A stretch of DNA of 64,000 nt from Welwitschia mirabilis (GCA_051453625.1 JBOZIK010000001.1:127941149-128005148); one strand, 5' to 3'. Shown: positions 12,331 through 22,833, counted from the stretch's first letter. Made by a program: numbers and translations. Notes: generated by a model not told the origin, from the letters alone.

Positions 12331-12765
12331 AAACTCTAAATTAGGGAAAACCTTATCTTCTTGATTCAAATCCATGATTAGAATTAAATAATAAGAAGCT
12401 TCTTAAGTATATTAAACCTATTTTAATCAAACATTCTAAGACATTTCCTCAAAAACCATGGATTAATAATAGTATCGTTCATGTCTTCCATTTTCGATAT
12501 CACACTTTGAATACAATTTATATTTCAAATCTTGTATATCATGAGTTTGATAAGAGATTGTTTGTTCATGAGTTATATAATTTTTTTATCTCTTATATTG
12601 CTACTAAATCTTATGGAGATAAATGTTATGTGGTCATAGCAATTAGGAAAAATTCTTATTTTCTTATTGAAAATTCATATCTTGAGTTGCATAATAGAAA
12701 GTTTCTCAATCTTACTAGACATTCTAAGAGCCCTCAAAATCTTCTTGAATGATTTATTTGAATAT
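12331..12765 (+). pseudogene. Conserved C-terminal part of the element B protein
   Basis: The frame contains KLLKYIKP, KPWINNSIVHVFHF, YHEFDKRLFVHELYNFF and SYGDKCYVVIAIRK, ending at a TGA near 12750. The open portion is 12507-12752; upstream codons in the same frame are interrupted. The segment from about 12341 to 12590 is matched closely by the reverse complement of 63752-64000, so this is a conserved part of the B/H family protein. No catalytic motif is recognised. Hydrophobic-aromatic patches suggest a folded domain rather than a tail. Confidence 0.45.
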
Positions 12766-13483
12766 TCCCCTGCATGCATTAAATAATGATGATTTACATC
12801 ATTTCAATAAGGGATTGATTTTCAATGAGATTTATTACTTTTTCATCTCTTATTTACATTTTAAAATTTATCCTATCAAGTTTTATCCTTTTATTATGTT
12901 TATCCCAAATTGATTTTATTAAAAAAATGATCATATACCTTTTATGTCTTATAAATTAATGAATATTTGGTTTGGTCCTCATTTTTCTAAGATAATGCAA
13001 TATCCTAGGATCATAGCCTTAGGACTAAATCAATCTCTTTCTTTGTTTTCAATAAAAGTATTAAATACATTTTAGGATTTGAATAAAATTTTATTTTTAG
13101 TTTGCTTTGGTATTTCTTTTTGTTCTTATGTTTTTATGCTTTTGTCTTTGGTTTTTATTTTAAGTAATAATTTAATCATCCATATGGTCAAGTCCTTATC
13201 TTTTAAAGAAATTATGTTTTTAATATCTTAGTTAAAATTTTTAACTTGAACACTAGGGAAATTCAAAAAAAATACATAAGAGTTAAAAATACATGAATCA
13301 TTAAACCTTGAACATGATAGAAGCAATTATTTTAAAAGTTATCCTATCATTATCTAAATTCTTTCTTAGATTATTCTTTTAGTGGATGTCATGCTATCAC
13401 TTAAAACATATTTTAAACTTAACTTATGTTTTACTTTATGAAGTTACCATAACTAATAATTTTTACTTTGGCATTAAGGTGAT

Positions 13484-13505
13484 AAGATTGGATTCACCCA
13501 ATCTT
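13484..13505 (+). other. Conserved post-coding hairpin (copy B)
   Basis: The 8-base arm AAGATTGG pairs with CCAATCTT around a six-base loop. It holds the same position as in C, A and E. Confidence 0.6.
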
Positions 13506-14210
13506 AAGACATTGAAATGCCTATGAACGTCATCTAAAGGAAGATACTTTTATTTTTTACATTTTCTCTCAATAGCGTGAGTCTTTGATTATTGTGGGTG
13601 TACTTTCTTATCTTTCATCTCATTTATTCACATTCATCTTTATGAACATATGATCATGTAAGATTTATTTTGAAGAAGTATGATAAAAAAAAGGAGAATA
13701 ATGACCATCATCTATTATTTCTATGCTAAATACATGGTCACCATGATGTCCTATTGCATCAAGGTAAATTTTCCTAAGAGGTATATTTAATAGTATTAGT
13801 AGCTGTGGGAACACCACTAAGAGGTTATTTGACTATGCTTTATATTCATACTTCTTTGACTAGTGTTGTACTTCCCTTATTATGGATTAAAATAAAATAC
13901 TTTGAGGCTATAGAATTAGTGTTCTTTCTTGTGTTATCATAGGTAGTACATATTTCTTGAACTCATTGTGTTTATTGTATTTCCACATGATCATTTCACT
14001 TTTAAGGATTGAGCTATGTTTTTGGATGTTAATAAGTAAGTTCATTTCAAGCAACTTTTAATCTTAGCATTTATTATTTAAAAACATTAATTACTTAACA
14101 TCATCATAATTACTACCTATTCAAGTGGTACTTTATGAATTATGTCATGCATTATTAATTAGATGATTTTATGATTACTTCTAAGGGGGTTTTCTAGGTT
14201 TGAATTTAAG

Positions 14211-14215
14211 GTAGG
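14211..14215 (+). repeat. Left target-site duplication of the copia insertion in B
   Basis: GTAGG; the right copy is GTAAA at 34116-34120, two G-to-A changes apart. The B-family sequence without insertion (element A, 1438-1460) runs 'ggtaggtaagcaatattcttc', which continues on the right side as 'tacatattattcttc'. Confidence 0.5.
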
Positions 14216-15029
14216 TATTGGATTATGTTTTGTTAATTGATGTTAAATTAATGTTTTCTATATATCAAATTTTGTATATTTTGTATAGAAGATATTATGA
14301 TTATTACAAGTTAAAACATGGAACTAAAATATGCACTAGAAACCTATTTGTTTGTTTACCCCATAAAGATGGGGTTAACTGGATCCTTAAGTAATCAACC
14401 ACACCTAAAGCAAACAAGGAAAAATGAACTAAATCTAGAGGGGTCAACCAGATTTTAATGGGGTGGAATAAACCTGTAATCTTAAGAACTAGTGTCCCTG
14501 AACCAAATGGCAATAGATCGATCGAACCTAAATGGGGTCAACTAGATTTGAGGACCTAACAAACAGTATCTCTAAATTAAATGATAAGGGGTCAACTAGA
14601 CCTATGACGGGATAGACTAGACCTATGCACTATGTAGCTGGTACGCTTAAACTGATCATTATAGGGTCAAGTGGATTTAGGATGGGATTGACCAAATTTA
14701 ATATAGGAAATACAAAAGAATTTTTATCATAAAAATGAATAACTAGATAAATAGCGGGTGACCAAACTGGAATCAATAAGACCCAAATGCAGTTGATCAA
14801 ATAGGAAGCTATAAGAAATTGGGGTGATCAAATTTCTTTCTTGGGTAACCTATGTAACTCATGGCATCACATGGAGTTGACCATATTTTTATGGGGTTGA
14901 CCAAATGGAATAGAAAAGAAATTTTTCAAAATATCATTATCCATTATGTAACCATTAGATAGCCATTTTCTAGCCATTTATAATCATTGGAGGTGCAATT
15001 CAAATGTAAAAAACCTAAAATCCTTTCAT

Positions 15030-15037
15030 TATAAATA
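15030..15037 (+). promoter_or_regulatory. TATA box of copia LTR L1
   Basis: TATAAATA within the conserved CATTATAAATAACTAAG block, downstream of the GTTGACC motif cluster that may act as the LTR enhancer (inference). Confidence 0.5.
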
Positions 15038-15323
15038 ACTAAGCCATATATGACCAAAGAATCTTTTGGAACCACTTTCATTTGGAAAAATCTATTAGAT
15101 CTTAAAGATTAATATTTATATTTGATTATTATCACTGTTGTATCTTGACATCCACATTTCTAACTAAATGAGATCTACCATTGGCATACTTTCTACTTTC
15201 AAGATTAGATCTATATGCTTATTGGTTATACTTCCATAGGAGAAGAGCTCTATCAAATGTAATGATTCCAGAAGGAGTGATATTTGTGCTTTTGAGGCAT
15301 TACTACATCGCTACTTTATTTTC

Positions 15324-15492
15324 CTAAAGGTTAAGACTAAGACTTAAAAGTCCATACTAAAGGTTAAGACTAAGCCTTGAAAAATCCATGCTAAAGGTTG
15401 AGACTAAGCCTTGAAAAGTCTATGCTAAAAGTTAAGACTAAGCTTTGAAAAGTTCATTCTAAAGGTTGAGACTTAGCCTGAAAAAGTTTATT
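15324..15492 (+). repeat. Tandem repeat in copia LTR L1, about 32 bp x 5
   Basis: The unit is CTAAAGGTTGAGACTAAGCC plus TTGAAAAGTCCATG, repeated five times with substitutions. The copies in L2 (21036-21178) and L3 (33658-33835) have about four and five units, so the array changes length between LTRs. Confidence 0.7.
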
Positions 15493-15803
15493 TGTAAAAG
15501 TTACAAGTGAACCTATAATACCTGGTGGAGTAACAAAGATCTAAGACCTATCTTGGAAATAAGCTAATTGTTGAGAGTGGATCAGGGGTTCACAAACCAC
15601 TATAAATCTGGCTTGCGTCAAAGTGCTATTTTGTACTTTCTATTTTTTATTCTTTACTTTTAGTATTTTATTATTTTGTGTAGTACCTAGAATAGTTTAT
15701 TTATGTATGCAAGTTGTATTTTAGATTGATTTCATTTAGATTATTTGTTATATTTTTTAAAAGAACCTATTCATCCCCCTCTAGAGTTCTTGATCCTATC
15801 ATT

Positions 15804-15815
15804 TGGTATCAAAGC
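15804..15815 (+). other. Initiator tRNA-Met primer-binding site of K
   Basis: TGGTATCAAAGC versus the canonical TGGTATCAGAGC: one G-to-A change. It stands two bases after the LTR end, as usual in plant copia elements. Confidence 0.85.
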
Positions 15816-15869
15816 TAAGTTAAGTCTACATTAGATTTTAACCAATCTTAACTTTAGAACCCTAAAATA

Positions 15870-17156
15870 AGTAATCCTTCTAATGGTGTTTCAATCAAGT
15901 GTCCACCTAAGTTTGATGGATTAAACTATGCTTATTGAGAGGCTAGGACGAGAATATTCCTTAGATCCTTAGATGCCAACATAGAAGAAGTCATCTACAA
16001 AGGTTAAAATGTGCTTATGTTAACTTAAACTAATGCAAATGGTAATACTATCCTAGTTTCTAAATATACCAAGACCAATATACAGTCACAGACAAGTCAA
16101 AAGCTATTATAGATTCCTAAGCTATTAATGTAACTTTTTGTGTAGTGTGTATAGATGAATTTAAATAAATAGTGAACTGTAACCATGTTAAGGAAGCTTG
16201 GGACATTCTCGAAGTAGCATACAAAGAACCTCAACTGTTAAATAAGCTAAACTCCAAATGCTCATCTCTAAATTTAAAGGTATCCATATGGATGAAGAAG
16301 ACACATTATAAGAATTTTTTGCTAGACTTATTAATATTGTAAACTTAATGGCAAGCCTCAGAGAATGCATAAAGAAAAGAAAAATGGTAAGGAAAGTTTT
16401 AAGATTCCTACCCAAGAGATTCGAACTAAATATCATAGCCATCGAAGAGAGCAAGAACATTAATGTAATGGCATTAGAAGAACTTCAAGGTAATTTGTTA
16501 ACCTATGAGCTTAAATTTGTTAAAGATAAAAGAAAAGGTATTTCTTTAAAATGTGTGAAAGAAGACTATAGATCTAACATATTAGATAAGGAATTTTATG
16601 ATGATAAAGTTGCTCTTTTAGCTAGAAGATTTAAAAAATTTCTTCACATGAAAAAAAGAAAAGATGGATCAAGTAGAAATGCAAAGAGAAGTCATCCAAA
16701 ACAAAGATAAAAGTGAAAAAAGGATAAATAAATCCAATGTTACTCATGAAAAGAATTTAGACATATGATAAATGAGTGTCCTAACACTAGAAGAGATAAT
16801 AGAATGTCAAAAAATCCCTTATTCATAGCTATGTGAAACAATGAAAATGATGATGATGAGAAAAGCTATTTAGATCATGAATCAGAAAAAGATAAAAGGT
16901 TGTCTTTCATGCCTTTTATGCCATAACGCAAAGATGTTCCTAGTACATCAATACCCAATGATTTGGATATGATCAATGAAGAAAAGGATGAGTTAGAAGA
17001 TATATATCAAGAGTTATATGAGGAGTTTGAAAAGCTGATAAAGAGAATAAATGAGTTAAACAAAACATTAAAGACTATTACTAAAGAAAAAGAGGAATTG
17101 AAAGAGAAATATAATGTGCTTAAATCTGACAATGTCAACCTAATTTCTCAGGAATA
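15870..17156 (+). pseudogene. Copia gag (SIRE-like) remnant
   Basis: Gag would form the particle and bind RNA. The frame begins after PSNGVS with a PKFDGLNYAY motif (the N-terminal 'FDG-NY-xW' block of copia gag), continues through a decayed UBN2-type segment with AWDILE-like residues (about 16195-16330), and has its longest open part at 16348-16710. A CCHC zinc knuckle reads C-Y-S-stop-K-E-F-R-H-M-I-N-E-C at 16738-16779, with the second Cys lost. A Glu/Lys-rich coiled coil follows (16963-17156). A second knuckle at 17294-17339 keeps GKFGHLKP but has Cys-to-Tyr changes. Two knuckles around a coiled coil fit SIRE/Maximus gag. Stops and shifts make it non-functional. Confidence 0.75.
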
Positions 17157-17479
17157 AATTTTTTGGTACCTCTCCTAAATTAGAACAAATGTTTGGAGTA
17201 AGTATGTTTCTAAAGACAAATCAGGTATTAGCTTTAGTTCAAAAAATTTGCAAGAATAGGTAAACCAAAAGAGTAAGTACTTCTAATATTTCATGTAATT
17301 TTTATGGTAAATTTGGTCATTTGAAGCCTTTTTACAAAGTTAGAAAATTAGTGTTTTTCTCTAAAACTACAAATACCTTACCTTTTAAGTTTATTCCTAA
17401 GAAAAGTGTATCACCTAGGTCTAATAAGACTAAGTGGGTTAGAGCTAATAATCTTTAAAGTTTTCTAACAAGGATAGCT

Positions 17480-17943
17480 CTTAGAGGACCATGTATAAAT
17501 ATTTGGTATCTAGAAAGTGGTTTTTTAAGACATATATCAAGATAAAAATCAAGCTTTCAACAGTTGAAGAGCATAAAAAAAGGAGAAGTCATCTTTAGAA
17601 ATAATAAAAAGGCAAAAATAAAAGGTACTGGATGCATCAAAGGAGGTAAGCTAAATAAACTTGATGATGTACTTTATATTATTGGATTGAAACATAATTT
17701 ATTAATGTAAGTCAATTATGTGACAAAGGTCATAAAGTAATCTCTGAAAAATCGAAATGTAATGTTGCAGATAAGGAAACAAATGCTTCTATTTTTTCTG
17801 CAAAGCATGTGAATAATACTTATAGAATAGATATTAAATTTACTAATCAGTTGTTCCATGTAAATCATGATATTAGACTAAATATTGATAGAACTGAATG
17901 TTTTCTAGTAAATTCTAATGTAACATTTCATATTTATAATTAA
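17480..17943 (+). pseudogene. Copia protease / GAG-pre-integrase remnant, truncated pol
   Basis: The copia aspartic protease start is recognised by WYLESG, a decayed W-Y-x-D-S-G catalytic block (Asp to Glu), near 17505-17520. KGEVIF-like and IKGTGCIKGG stretches follow, then LDDVLYIIGLKHNLL (about 17660-17705), the usual 'VLYVPGLxxNLLS' block before the integrase zinc domain. The reading continues weakly to 17943 and stops. The H2C2 finger, integrase core, RT and RNase H that should follow over about 3 kb are absent. Spacer DNA starts at about 17960. Confidence 0.7.
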
Positions 17944-17959
17944 TTTATTAATCATGAAA

Positions 17960-18358
17960 ATGATCTGGAGGTTAAGTCATCATCCCTTAGCTGATTGCAG
18001 GGTCATCAATCGAATCTATGATTTAGTTGACTAGATGTGGTTGGTTGACTAGCCTGAAAGTTTAATTGACCAGACTCCTTTTAGTACTGTATACCTGTGT
18101 CTCAATGGGTCAACCAAAACCTCGACGATTAACTAGACCTAGTAAATTATAGTGTAGATGTATAGTCATTGGATCTAATTTCTTTTATTAATTTACCCTA
18201 TTTCACCAAATTTATAAAAGATATAGAATCCTAACTTTATTTCATTATAATCTAGCCCTCTCTAGCTCTCAGATCTAGTGCTTTTCTTTCAAGATCTAGA
18301 GCTTTGCTTCTAGATCTAGTAATTTTCTTAGCCCCTTTTTACTTGTAATAGCGTTGAA
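17960..18358 (+). promoter_or_regulatory. Motif-rich spacer upstream of the PF20167-like ORF
   Basis: 17980-18160 contains at least six degenerate GTTGACTAG/GTCAACC motifs of the kind that fill the copia U3. 18245-18335 contains four copies of AGATCTAG or a near variant within a CT-rich leader. An ATG opens the next ORF at 18359. The layout resembles a second promoter plus 5' UTR inside the element. That is inference from motif content, and no TATA box is obvious beyond 'TATAAAAGATATAG' near 18211. Confidence 0.4.
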
Positions 18359-19426
18359 ATGGCTGCAAGCTCATCTAGGAGAAGAGTAAAGGAGGAACCC
18401 TCAAGGGATCCTATAATCTTTTACCAAGGATGTTAGAAGAAGATATTGCCAAGTTTTCTGACAAGTTTGAGAAGAAGGCTATGTGCCAAGAGTAGTCTAT
18501 AGCCACCTCATCACTCAAGAAACTCAAGGAAGTCATTCAACTTCTAAGAGATTAGGATCTTAATCATTTCTTGGATGTTTCTAGTTCATCTGATCCATTT
18601 CTTACTAAAATTTTTTATTGTAATGCCTCTTTTGATCATGACACTAGAACCCTTGAAACCTTTATTTTTGGGAAGCAGATAAGAGTGATAGAAAATCTTA
18701 TTTTAGAGCTAACTAATCTTCCAATGGGGGACTATGAAGAGTTTTAGCCTCTTTGAGATATCATAAAAGACAAGCCTGCACTTACTAGGAAGCTTTGTGG
18801 TAAGTGCATACTTGGAAGCACAGCTTGTCTACTTCCTTATTGACTCCTAAATACTACTTTCTTTATTTAATTTTCACCTATAAATTTTTACCTTTAGCTA
18901 GCCATCATGATCAGGCCTCTTGCTATCAAGCCTATTTGATATATTTAGTAGGAACTAAGGATTCTATTGATGCTTCTACCATAATGCTGAAGAATATGGC
19001 CTCATAATTGAAGTATCATAGAACTAGGGCTTTATCCTACTTTATTCTTATCACTAGCATTTGCCACCATTTTCTAGTTACTTTCCATCCTAAGTTGGAA
19101 ACCCTTCATCCTATGTATTCCATTAGATGTGTGACCTTATCTCGCATGCATATCTTTACCCCCTCTAAGAAATATTTAAAATCTCCTTCTCTTAAGGAAG
19201 CCTCTCCTAATGAGACCCTCTCATATTTAAGAGTATTGACTTCCATACCAAACATATGAAGAAAGCCTTTATTATAGCTAGATATGATACTATGGATACC
19301 TCAGCAAAGGCTACTAATTCAGCTCGCATAAGATGTGATGAAGAAGAATCAAAGAAAGACTCTAAAGAAGAAGAAGAAGATAAAGAAGAAGAAGAAGAAG
19401 AAGAAGAAGAAGAGAAATCTAATTGA
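18359..19426 (+). pseudogene. PF20167-like 'putative plant transposon protein' in copia element K
   Basis: The ORF starts MAASSSRRRVKEEPSRD and ends at TGA 19424-19426 after a glutamate-rich tail encoded by GAA repeats. The middle reads WLEEDIAKF-like, a decayed DLNHFLDVSS segment, KIFYCNASFD, FIFGKQIRV and LTNLPMGDYEEF, matching the family pattern: an aromatic-rich start, then xxFYxN, then a G-xx-I/V block and an L-xxLP block. The C-terminal third reads KKAFIIARYDTMDTSAKATN before the acid tail. There are about 20 stops and at least two frame changes. The function of this family is unknown; it is common in plant LTR elements. It lies in sense, where integrase-RT should be, behind a motif-rich spacer. 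Confidence 0.55.
19364..19413 (+). repeat. GAA microsatellite encoding an acidic tail
   Basis: A near-perfect (GAA)n run inside the C-terminus of the PF20167-like ORF. In frame it gives a poly-Glu tail. Confidence 0.8.
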
Positions 19427-20011
19427 AATCTTTTATCTCAGATTATATTTTGTATTCTATCCTTTATCATTGATGTCAAAATTGGGAGAATTAATTATGT
19501 TGTTAAATTTTTTATGAGTTCAATTGTATTCTCTTGATGAGAACTTTTAGTTTATAATCCTTACATGTTAGACTCATAATGTTTTACTCATATTTAGTAC
19601 AATGTAATTATCTATTTAGCACAAAAAATTTGTGTCCTTTAGTATTTCATTTTAATAATCTAAAACTTATTGTTCCTTTTCAAATTATACATGTCAAATA
19701 TGTTTTCTTGTGATTTCATTTGAAAAGCTTAAAATTTTTGTAACATTTGGAAATGAATCATAATTTATATCATCTAATTCAATATTAAATAAGTATTCAT
19801 GATCACATTGTATCTATCATAAAGTTGTGCCCTTTTAAAATCCAAAATGTGCATATTAAATTAGTTATGTTCAAAGCACAAAATTTACTATTCAAAATGC
19901 CTTAACTTGTTTAAAATTGGAATGTTATTTTACAAATAAGCATTTTATAATGGAAAGTTTTTCTATGAGTTCTAATTTTGTCACAACTAAGTATTATTTG
20001 CCATCAATATC
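19427..20011 (+). other. 3' untranslated region of K
   Basis: AT-rich DNA between the acidic-tail stop and the polypurine tract. Repeated 'aaaatgtgca/aaattagttatg' words but no coding or RNA gene signal. Confidence 0.5.
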
Positions 20012-20023
20012 AAAGGGGGAGAT
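20012..20023 (+). other. Polypurine tract of copia element K
   Basis: AAAGGGGGAGAT immediately precedes the LTR start TGTTAGATTACG. This is the canonical plant copia arrangement. Confidence 0.85.
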
Positions 20024-20689
20024 TGTTAGATTACGTTTTGTTAATTGATATTAAACTAATATCTTTTGTATAGAAAATTTTATGTATTTTTTTAGAAGAT
20101 TTTAGGGTTTTTGTAGATTAAAATAGGGAACTAGAATGTGTACTAAAAACCTGTTTATTTATTCACCCTCTAGAGGGGTCAACTAGAACCTTAAGGAGTC
20201 AACTGCATCTAAAGATATCAAAGGAAAGTAAAATGCATCTAGAGGGGTCGACCGGATTTTGTTGGGATTTACTGAACCTATAACTTGGAGAACTAATATC
20301 CCTAAACCAAATGATAAGGGGTTGACCAAACTTTGATGGGCTCAACTAGATTTGAGGACCTGACAGACAGTATTTTCAAATTAAGAGATAAGGGGTCGAC
20401 TAGATCTAGGATGGGGTTGACCAAACTAGATTCGACCATATCTAGATGGGATCAATCAAACATGAAGACATAAAATTTAGGGTGACTAAAACTCTTTCTC
20501 AGGTGACATGTATAATTCATGACACCACATGAGATTGACTAGATATTTGTGGGGTTAACTGGACGAAGTAGAAATGAAATTTTTTAAAACATTATGTATC
20601 CATTTTCTAACCATTAGGTAGCCATTTTCTAGTTATTTATAACCATTGGAGGTACAATTTAAATGTAATAAACCCTAATAGCCTTTCAT

Positions 20690-20697
20690 TATAAATA
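20690..20697 (+). promoter_or_regulatory. TATA box of copia LTR L2
   Basis: TATAAATA in the CATTATAAATAGCTAAG block. Confidence 0.45.
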
Positions 20698-21035
20698 GCT
20701 AAGTCATAAATGATCAATTAATTTTTGGAACCACTTTCATTTAGAAAAATCTATTAGATCTAAAAGATCAAGTTGTGTAATTATGTAGCTATCATTATTA
20801 TCTTGGAATCTACATTTTTGACTAGAGGAGATATATTATTAGCTATCATTATTATCTTGGAATCTACATTTTTGACTAGAGGAGATCTATTATTAACTTA
20901 CTTACTACATTCAAAGTCAGATCTAAAGCTTCATTGGGTGTACTTCTATAGGAGGAGAGCTCCATCTATTATACTATTTTTAGAATGAATGATGTCTATA
21001 CTATTTAGGCATTATTGCAATCACTACCCTATTTT

Positions 21036-21178
21036 CTAAAGGTTGAGACTAAGCCTTGAAAAGTTTGTTCTATATGTTAAGACTAAGACTTAAAAAGTCC
21101 ATTCTATAGGTTGAGACTGAGCCTTGAAAAGTTCGCTCTAAAGGTTAAGACTTAGCCTAGAAAAGTTTGTTTATAAAG
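21036..21178 (+). repeat. Tandem repeat in copia LTR L2, about 32 bp x 4
   Basis: Four units of the CTAAAGGTTGAGACTAAGCC type, one fewer than L1 and L3. Confidence 0.65.
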
Positions 21179-21480
21179 GTTATAGATGAACCTGAAATAC
21201 CTGATGGAGTAACAGAGATTTAGGATCTAGCTTGAAAAAAGCTGATTATCGAGAGTGGAGTAGGGGAGTTTTCCAAACCACTATACTGGCTTGCATCATT
21301 TTGGTAGTTTGTAATTTTAGTTTTTATTTTTTACTTTCAGTATTTTATCATATTGTGCACTTTCTAAAACAATTGATTTATGTATGCAAGTTGTGCATTA
21401 AATTGGTTTCTTTTAGATTATTTATTGAGTTTTTGAAAGAATCTATTTACCCCTCCCCTCTTGGGTTCTCAATCCTATCA

Positions 21481-22175
21481 AAATATTCTCATAATAATTT
21501 ATTTATTTTCAATTTTCTGACTAGTCTCAGTTCATTTTTATTTTAGATCCAAGTTTCTTTTCTTAATGTGATAGAAGTCCAGAAAATTGTATCATTACAT
21601 TTCAAAAAATATAAAATGTTTGTGCTATCTTCTTTTGGAGTTTCTTGAATTAAAAATGGGTGAAACGTTTCCTTACATTGGATGGTTCTTTTGGCTTTTT
21701 AATTATCACTTTACAAATCTGAAAATTTAGGACACAATGCTTCTATCATAGTGCCTTTTTTAATTATTCTTTTTTTAATTAATAAAGGCCCAATATTCAT
21801 TTTACTTAAAGACTTCAGAATATTGGGCTAAAATCATGCATATACCTTTTAAGGATTTATCTTAAAGACTCCAATCTCTTCTTAATAATTAAAGAATCCT
21901 CTTATTTTCAATGCCTAATGTTATTTCAAAATGTTAAATTTGAATTGATAAAATCTACACTTTTAATTTCTATGGTGTTTGAGATGTGAAAACTCCATTC
22001 TTTTGGTTTCTAAAATAATGATTAAAATCCAAAATTGTTTCTCTTGAGAACTGAGTGAGTTATTGATGCCTTTTCTATGCTAAGTTCTAGTAATCAAACT
22101 ATAACTACTTAAATAAATAAATTAAATGAAAATACAATATCTATGTAACAACAATCCTTGAACTTCTTACATCCT
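21481..22175 (-). other. Internal leader remnant of minus-strand gypsy D
   Basis: Non-coding DNA between the copia LTR and the PBS of D. By position it should be the 5' leader and gag start of D read on the minus strand, but no gag motif is readable. Nothing else is recognised. Confidence 0.3.
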
Positions 22176-22193
22176 TTCCTAGTGATGGTGCCA
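22176..22193 (-). other. tRNA-Asp primer-binding site of gypsy D
   Basis: The minus strand reads TGGCACCATCACTAGGAA, a decayed tRNA-Asp complement, three bases from the LTR at 22197. Confidence 0.65.
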
Positions 22194-22196
22194 ATA

Positions 22197-22833
22197 TGTT
22201 ATGATGTATATTTATGAGATTCTTATGTCTTTAAGCAAAATCTATTAATCCCAAATGTTGCACAAAATGCATACAAGTAGAGATGGAAGTTAACCCAAAT
22301 GTTGTAATTCATTAAGGGCAATAGCAAAAAGATAGAGAATTGATTTTTGTAAAGTAATTTTGTATTTTCATTTAGATAAATCAAAATAAAGAGTATTACA
22401 ATAAAACAATATAAGATAAACACTGATGCAATGCTTATAATGAAATGCAAATGAAAACTACTTTAAGTAAAATTTCTATTTAACTATCAAATCTTTCTAT
22501 CATAAAGATTAGCCTTGTATAAACTAAATCAATTAAGGAAAACTATTATTAATTCCTAACTAACATAAGTTATCAAATATGTTAAATAGAATCTAAAAAA
22601 CACATAACTATTATGCTATGAAATACAAAACAAAAAGAAATGAAAATATTAACTAAGAATTTAAACCTTAACAAAGGTCTATTCATGATCTATATCAACT
22701 ATAAAGCTATCACATAATTATAACCAACATAAAATACAAGGAAAATACACATGAAAATATAAGAAACATAGTTTTTTTATTATTAAGCATTCATTTTATA
22801 TAGCAATAGAACATCAATGAAGGATACATAGCC
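22197..22833 (-). repeat. 5' LTR of gypsy D, truncated by insertion of C
   Basis: The plus strand begins TGTTATGATGTATATTTATG, equivalent to TGTTATGGTGCATATTTATG at 50432, so the minus-strand LTR end is ...CATAACA. It shares the 'aaatgttgtaattcattaagggc' and 'atcaatgaagga' blocks with the E LTRs in order, but stops at 22833 where the LTR of C begins. The rest of D is not found in the window. Confidence 0.6.

Larger units (their letters stand above)
12766..14215 (+). other. 3' non-coding internal region of element B, first part
   Basis: Follows the coding remnant. It contains the hairpin at 13484-13505, a purine tract at 13683-13702, and the 'ggaacaccactaagaggttatttga' type block near 13806-13830, which is also in A (1026-1050), C (30405-30430) and E (43590-43620, minus). 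It is broken at 14215 by the copia insertion and resumes at 34121. Confidence 0.6.
14216..15801 (+). repeat. Copia LTR L1 (5' LTR of K)
   Basis: It starts TATTGGATTATG, a decayed form of TGTTAGATTACG at 20024, and ends CTATCA two bases before the PBS. The U3 part (14365-14910) holds about a dozen degenerate GGTCAACCAGAT/GGTTGACC motifs. A TATA box is at 15030-15037. The R/U5 part holds five tandem units of about 32 bp (15324-15492). Confidence 0.8.
14216..21480 (+). mobile_element. Element K: copia-type LTR element, pol replaced by PF20167-like ORF
   Basis: K has an LTR (14216-15801), initiator tRNA-Met PBS (15804-15815), gag (15870-17156), start of pol with protease and GAG-pre-integrase-like segment (17480-17943), a motif-rich spacer (17960-18358), a PF20167-like ORF (18359-19426), a polypurine tract (20012-20023) and an LTR (20024-21480). 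The gag with two zinc knuckles and a coiled coil resembles the SIRE/Maximus lineage of plant copia. Integrase core, reverse transcriptase and RNase H are not visible in the 4.2-kb interior, so it was probably non-autonomous. The right flank at 21481 does not carry the GTAGG duplication; that sits beyond the LTR ending at 34115. Confidence 0.7.
20024..21480 (+). repeat. Copia LTR L2 (3' LTR of K)
   Basis: It starts TGTTAGATTACG and ends AATCCTATCA. Same block order as L1: GTCGACC motif cluster (20170-20565), TATA box 20690-20697, tandem units 21036-21178. It contains an internal near-exact 58-bp direct duplication (20786-20843 and 20844-20901) that includes TGGAATCTACATTTTTGACT and is absent from the other LTRs. 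The DNA following 21480 (AAATATTC) is not a PBS. Confidence 0.8.

Noticed and set aside
15324-15492. CRISPR-like regular repeats
   Set aside because: Tandem units without unique spacers, located inside a eukaryotic LTR at the same place in every copy.
19335-19517. Lys-rich frame over the GAA repeat
   Set aside because: Frame shadow of the Glu-rich tail of the PF20167-like ORF; the microsatellite reads as poly-Lys in this frame.
21232-21546. 104-codon plus-strand frame
   Set aside because: It lies in the copia LTR end and crosses the LTR boundary at 21480; hydrophobic composition comes from T-rich DNA.
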